Positions 58,920-64,000 of a DNA stretch of 64,000 nt are shown one piece after another (position 1 is the first letter of the stretch; the number at the start of each line of letters is the position of its first letter). The DNA is from Pleurotus djamor (taxonomy: Eukaryota; Basidiomycota; Agaricomycetes; Agaricales; Pleurotaceae). The notes under the pieces were generated by a model. That model ran no database searches, was not told the DNA's origin, and was given only the letters and a program-made list of their open reading frames with translations. A program made the position numbers and the translations under genes. The stretch spans positions 1 through 64,000 of the forward strand of contig JAPEVF010000048.1 in assembly GCA_029747585.1 (NCBI GenBank), read 5' to 3'.

Positions 58920-60390
58920 CGTTAATGGCCCCATGTCCGTGCCGTTTACCTTATTCACAGGCTCGCCTCACCAATGCCTCACCAGAATAGACTGTCAATG
59001 TACCACGATGGAACCACTGCCATGCGAGTACTCCACGCCCCATCGTATCTTCGCCTTGGCCAGAGGACATGGGTGTCGGCCGTGCGTGGTCCCTCCAGCT
59101 ACCATGGACCCTCAGGCGACCACCTCATATCATAGAGGAAGAGTTGCCATCCTCCTCGTCAACGCCGTCGTGGAGGGTATCTCTTCACCAGCGTCACCAG
59201 CGTGAAAACCTCCTTCCCCCCACCCCCAAGTCTTGGTCTCAAGACCATGATCCGCCGCGTACCCTCCCCATTCCCTCTGTCACTACCGTTTCCACAGGCT
59301 GCCCTATATGCCGAAACATTCTCCTGCCTCGTCTCCTCGCTACCGCTTCCGTGATTTTCCATGTCCCGACTTCGATGAGGGCTAGCTGTTCATCTTGTAA
59401 CCGTTGGAGCCACTGGCTATCAGACACCAAGTGCTCTCGTGTCCGTCTGTCTCTTTCGCTCGATGGCATCGAAGAATGATGCACCCATTCAGAAATTCAT
59501 GGTGCTCGTTCGTTTGCTCCCCCGCTGGAAGCTGTTCCAAAGGGAAGCTGTTCCAAAGGGAAGCTGCGAGTCCTAGGGAAGGGGGAAAGGTCATCCTCGG
59601 ACGTACCACCGACGCTGGGTACAGCCTTTTTCCGAACCCCCATCGGCTCAACGCCGAAGCACTGAATGCGACTTCTAGCACCTGGTCAACGAAATTAGAT
59701 GGTCCCTATCGTCATTCATAGACTTTCACCTAGGACTCTCCTTACAACGGCTCCCGCTACCACGGACTCTTGCTTGATTGTACACCCTCCTCGCTGTTGC
59801 GCGTCGTTATTTCCGCCTCATCGTTCGTTCAACCTTGAACATGGACAATCATTGGATTTAGTCGTTATCGTTTTCATTTTGATTATGATGGCCTGATGCA
59901 CTGGTGCACAACCGTACCTTGCTTCCATTCTTTTGATCGCCACGAGCGCCTTCGTTACTCGCTTGCTTGCCCTTCTTCCCCCATCCCCGTGTCCTCAGTA
60001 GACCACGCTCTGACAACGTTTTCACGTACAACCTTGTCTGGATGCTTTTCCTCGTATCCCACTCAGTAACAACTCCCAGTGGTGTTCTCTATGCGGCGTG
60101 GGGAGTTGGTGGGGAGGCATCCTGCTGTTGAAGTGTTAAAATAGATGGGTTTGGCTGTTCATGTTCGCCGCATGTCCTGTCAGAATAACCGCCAAATCAC
60201 AGAGGAACATACGAACTTTGAACTTATCAAGAGCAACATGAGCTTCGAACACTGCCAACTCGCGGCAATTTGACGCTTCACGAAGTTGATGTTGATGGCC
60301 TTGCCACCGCTTTTTAACAATATCCTCTTTATAAACCACTGGCTGGGGCAGCTTCCCCAAAGCTCCCCGCTTCGACCTCTCACTGGCTAT
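58920..60390. other. No supported gene
   Basis: Short frames occur on both strands. A tandem duplication GCTGTTCCAAAGGGAA lies near 59530-59560. Nothing has recognisable domains. Confidence 0.45.
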
Positions 60391-60395
60391 ACACG

Positions 60396-61094
60396 ATGAC
60401 CTCGAGATTTAACTTCTTTTCCCGTAACAATGCTGAACGTGAGTGATGCTCCGTGTCACCTACATTGAGGACCCATTGGCTGATGAGTCTACCGCATCGG
60501 CGCCAGCAAACAACGGTCCCGCCCACCACGAGCTCCCCCAACCGATGCCATACACATCAGGAGTCCCCGGATATTACATCCCAGATGAAGCACTGCCGAG
60601 ATCGCATAGTACGCCTCCGACGACGACCAACAACAACATCGGTCCAGGCGTACTCAACAACGTCAACGGCACGCAAAATAATAACAACAAGACTGACGTC
60701 TGGGAGGGCGATCACTACACTGGGACCATCACGGGAGGGAACGTCGGTGGTAGGGGCAATACCAATACCATTCACAACAACGGAGGACCTCTTCAAGGGA
60801 CGGTACCTCCTCTCGTTCATACTGCCACCGCGCCAGCAGCATTACCCAGAGGTGCACCACCGGTCTTGCGCGGAGACTATAGTTCGTCTTTTCCCGCCCC
60901 ATAATCTGCGACGCTCGCGCTGACAATACATCTAAGAAATCTTTGGGATGGAAATGGACCTTTATACCATTGAGAAGGAAATTGAGGAGTACATGTCCTC
61001 CCTTGGATGGGATGAATACCGTAAGGTGGAGAAGAGGATTAAGGCTGCCCGACTGATACGAGAGGAACTACGGGAAGAGCTTCGAAGCCTATGA
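60396..61094 (+). CDS. Asn/Gly-rich small protein B, three exons
   Basis: The exons are 60396-60438, 60507-60881 and 60937-61094, giving 191 residues. MTSRFNFFSRNNAE is followed by a Pro-rich linker, the motif VLNNVNGTQNNNNKT, GDHYTGTITGGNVGGRGN and TNTIHNNGGP, a Pro/Ala stretch, and the exon-3 helical tail IFGMEMDLYTIEKEIEEYM to LIREELREEL. The second intron uses a GTTCGT donor. Gene A (27190) and gene C (61996) have the same three-exon plan. An upstream in-frame ATG at 60443 belongs to intron 1 in this model. Function unknown; see gene A for the motif interpretation. Confidence 0.75.
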
Positions 61095-61990
61095 TACTTG
61101 GAAAGTTATCCAATCGCACGCTTCCTGTACCATCATATCCGACTTTTTTACACCCCCATCATCATATACTTCGCCTTCTTCGCAGGACTGGAGCCATCAT
61201 CACACGTGTTCAGCACCGTCAATCTACGAAAGCAGTTGTGTCCTTGATGACCTTGAGCTGACGCAACCTCTCGGATTCCACCATGTGTAATATCATGCTG
61301 GCTTCGGCACTCAAACGTAACAACGGCCTAGAACTTGCGGAAATGCGCACGGTCGCCAGGAATTTGTTCATGGTTCAGACCCTCATATAGAGTACATGGG
61401 GGAACGACGCTCCTCGTGCTCGGCCATTGCGGACGACCAGTTTTTCATTGCCGCCCACCTACTCAGACTGGGACTTCGTCAATCTTTGGGCTCACTCCCC
61501 ATCACCGTACCTTGATCTCCTGATACACATGTTACCGCTCCCCGAAACCACCTTGTACTTCTATTCTATCATCAGCCACGTTTTCGACGCCATTTTCTGC
61601 CTTGTTCCCTGTTCCCCATCCTCGCGCAAGTCCGTATTTTGCTCGTCCAACTCTCGTCATTAACATTGGCATCCAGGGTTGTCCATGACGACCACTTCTT
61701 CTCTGAAGACAACCGTCAGATCATCGGCTATATCTCAGATCTGACACAGGAACGTCTGAACATGCGCAATAGAGAAGACACAACCATCAACGGCCTCGAA
61801 CATATCCCCCAAATGCAATCGACGCCTTACGAAGGTTCATCGATCATCGTCCACTACTCTATGCTTTCTCTGCGATCTATAAAGAGACGAGTAGCAGAGA
61901 CTCCAAACTCCAAAGCATTCGAAACTCCAACGCATTCGATCACCACCTCAAACCCTGAACACCTTAAGGTCTCACTACCTGTCAAGCCGC
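61095..61990. other. Spacer between Asn/Gly-rich genes B and C
   Basis: No supported gene. It probably contains the 3' flank of B and promoter of C. Confidence 0.5.
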
Positions 61991-61995
61991 ACACA

Positions 61996-62642
61996 ATGAG
62001 GTCAAGATTTAAACTATGTCCCAGAAACCGTGAACGTGAGCGTTACAAGCTTCAAATGACGCCAGGGACTCATCGACTCTAAAACAGCCAAACCCAGCCC
62101 TGTAATCGTCCCGTGCCCTCAACCAGGACCGGACAGCGTGCCCAAGAACGTCACCAACGCACAAAGCGAGAGCAACAGAACTGAAGGTTGGCTGCGCGAT
62201 GAGTACAATGGGAACATCTCGGGAGGGAACGTCGGAGGAAGGGGAAATACTAATACCAACACGAACACCACCACCAACACCGTTTACCATAACGTCGGTC
62301 CTGGAGAACCTTCACAACGGATGCCTCCAGTACCGGAAGAACTTCAAAGGGGCGGACAGAGCTATGGTGAGCTCGTTCCCACCAAGATCGCATCGTCACG
62401 ACTGACAGGATTTTCTACTTGCATGACATCTCTAAGCAATCTTCGGAATGAAAATGGCCTTGCGCGAGATCGAGGAGGACATTGACTGGATGATGAATGC
62501 CTATCAATGGGATGAACAGCAAAAGTTGCTGAAAAGGATTCAATTCGCGGAACGTATGCGCGAGGAACTGAAAGGAGACTTGGGCAAGCCATGGCCGCGG
62601 ACAGACACGCCATACCGTACCCTCTTCTCCGAACTGGTGTAA
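61996..62642 (+). CDS. Asn/Gly-rich small protein C, three exons
   Basis: The exons are 61996-62035, 62088-62366 and 62437-62642, giving 174 residues. MRSRFKLCPRNRE leads through a short Pro linker to VTNAQSESNRTEGW, YNGNISGGNVGGRGN and TNTNTNTTTNTVYHNVGP. This motif is longer than in A and B because of a TN dipeptide expansion, and the GTQNN part has changed to NAQSE. The exon-3 tail is IFGMKMALREIEEDIDWMM, YQWDEQQKLLKRIQF and RMREELK, with a C-terminal extension ending LFSELV. It is 0.9 kb from gene B in the same orientation, a likely tandem duplicate. Confidence 0.75.
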
Positions 62643-62699
62643 TATTATCTGTGATGGGTTCTAAATAATTACATTAGCTATAGAGTACCATTTAATTTT

Positions 62700-63445
62700 G
62701 ATTGGAATATGGGAAGCGTACGTAGGTAGTTGCGCGTAAGATGAACAAGACATAAAAGGTTGTTGGACTGGGACAAGTACATAGGCAGTAAGAAAGACCC
62801 GGTCCTTGGCCAATCTGAGCGAGGTACGAGCGAAACTTGAGCGGAGAAGAACATTAAGCAACGAAAGGTAGTGTCCATAATAGAAAGGTAGGTACGAGCG
62901 AAATTTGAACGACCGTGGTATCGTACTGTATGTCCATGGGATGACGAGGAGCAAAGGAAGGTAGACAGCAGGGAGAAGATAGTACAACCAGCGAAATATC
63001 GGTGCAGATACTAATAGACGTCAATGTCGGAACGGCGCACAAAGCAAAGCGTACATTCCACATCGAGCCGCAGCACCTCCAGTTGCTGCGGCTGGAAGGG
63101 GAGGATATGCACCTCTCAGGCATGCGTGACGAACGGCAGTTCACGTCCGTCTCCAGCGTCTACGTCATTACCCCAGGCTTCAGCACGAAGAGACTCGAGA
63201 GTAACGAGAAGGGTCCCAGTCGTCCGTATGCATCTCCTCATCGACAGCGACCGCGGCAGCATGGTACAAAGCAAGGTCGATGCCTCTCCACGCGGCCCAA
63301 CGCAAAGACGACAGGCGTGGAACGATCACCCAAGCAAGGTGACATCTCAGCTAGTCCACGTCCAAGGTCCTAGGAAGAAGATGACGAGTTAGCAGATGTC
63401 GATACAGAGAGGATGCAAATGGAGGAAAGGAATCGGAAGGCTCAG
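62700..63445. other. No supported gene
   Basis: Contains two copies of a GTACGAGCGAAA(C/T)TTGA motif (about 62825 and 62893). Overlapping plus frames at 63002-63390 lack domains. Confidence 0.4.
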
Positions 63446-63449
63446 ATAC

Positions 63450-63780
63450 CGTTGTAGGATAGATCATGCTGCCCCCGCTAGTAAGGCAGAGGGAAGTCAT
63501 CCAACGGAACTTATGATTTGACATCAAAGCCAAGGAATGTGGAATGTGGAGGATGAAACCGAGCCCATGGACTAACCATAATATCCTCTACGCTCATGAC
63601 AGACTCTACGTCGGTGACACGGCCATCTCCATCAAAGTGAGATAACCTGCAGAAGGGAAAGGAAGATGAGTAAAACGAAGTCGTGAAGAGGGAAGAGAAG
63701 AGAAGACATGACGGGAGGCTCAGATACCGTTGTAGATGGGTATACACATTATCTCAAGCGATTGTCATCGTTTGGGATGT
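63450..63780 (-). CDS. Possible spliced gene fragment with EF-hand-like loop
   Basis: On the minus strand an exon ending near 63728 (..VYTHLQR) joins through a GTATCTG...CTGCAG intron to 63646-63577, which reads LSHFDGDGRVTDVESVMSVE. A GTTAGTCC donor and ATAAG acceptor then lead to 63509-63450 (FRWMTSLCLTSGGSMIYPTT). DGDGRVTDVE fits positions 3-12 of an EF-hand loop, although the first position is His rather than Asp. The 5' and 3' ends are not defined. Confidence 0.28.
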
Positions 63781-64000
63781 CGTACAGTGTGAATAAGGTG
63801 ACATCGTAGCAGAAGAGGACTGGGAAGGCAATATAATGAATAGGACGTACGGTGCGATAAGCAGGTAGCCTTCGAAACGCTCCTAATTGTCACCTCAGTG
63901 CCCCCCATCCAGAGCGAGCTCGCGAGAATAAGTGGTTCCTGTTTCATCCGAACTGGAAGGGTACATGGGCTCGAACCCGTACGGTAGCAAAGGTTCGGCG

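Noticed and set aside
60443..60904. Unspliced 153-codon frame as the gene
   Set aside because: Comparison with genes at 27190 and 61996 supports a three-exon model with an upstream ATG and a helical third exon.
63955..64000. Possible tRNA 3' half with GGGTTCGAGCCC on the minus strand at the window edge
   Set aside because: Only three T-stem pairs form, and the acceptor side is not complementary to anything visible; the rest is outside the window.
1..64000. CRISPR arrays, bacterial operons, ribosome-binding sites
   Set aside because: The window is eukaryotic; the regular repeats have related spacers or paired arms and are not CRISPR-like.

Overview
This is nuclear DNA of a filamentous basidiomycete, most likely an agaricomycete. 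The evidence is short introns (about 45-85 nt) with GTACGT/GTGAGT/GTAAGT donors, proteins of the DUF6593 type known from mushrooms, several F-box-like LRR paralogues, a 13-exon oligopeptide transporter, a thymine-DNA-glycosylase homologue and a tRNA-Thr(TGU). I could not assign a genus. Exon joins were worked out by hand from splice signals, reading phase and comparison between paralogues; every multi-exon model given as complete sums to a whole number of codons.

Layout. 1-4.0 kb: a roughly 45-bp satellite built on a 17-bp palindrome, in two blocks of opposite orientation around an A/T-rich core. 4.0-8.2 kb: a lone acidic exon, a tRNA-like Pol III unit, a 115-bp minisatellite and an A/T-rich four-exon gene with a zinc ribbon. 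8.3-16.6 kb: mostly gene-free, with an array of eight hairpins (10.6-11.2 kb) whose outer arms differ between copies yet pair within each copy, and a first block of repeated exon-like modules (15.0-16.1 kb). 16.7-23.3 kb: an F-box-like gene with two homopolymer frame breaks, the OPT transporter and a small secreted cysteine protein. 27.2-39.8 kb: a small Asn/Gly-rich protein gene, four F-box-like genes, the TDG homologue and a conserved-looking 232-residue ORF. 40.6-45.9 kb: a third large F-box gene flanked by duplicated module blocks that appear to be decaying by CpG to TpG change. 46.2-57.7 kb: tRNA-Thr, three DUF6593 genes, a single-G-domain GTPase, a tandem-G-domain GTPase and a 1.8-kb terminal-inverted-repeat element inserted 5' of the third DUF6593 gene. 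58-64 kb: a partial unknown gene, two more Asn/Gly-rich genes and fragments near the right edge.

How the parts may work together is inference. The 46-56 kb cluster and the Asn/Gly-rich family look like accessory, fast-evolving, possibly self/non-self or stress genes; F-box-like genes expand beside them. The OPT transporter and TDG homologue are the recognisable housekeeping-type genes. The strongest unexplained signals are the covarying hairpin array, the Asn/Gly-rich three-gene family, the repeated exon modules and the tandem-GTPase locus.
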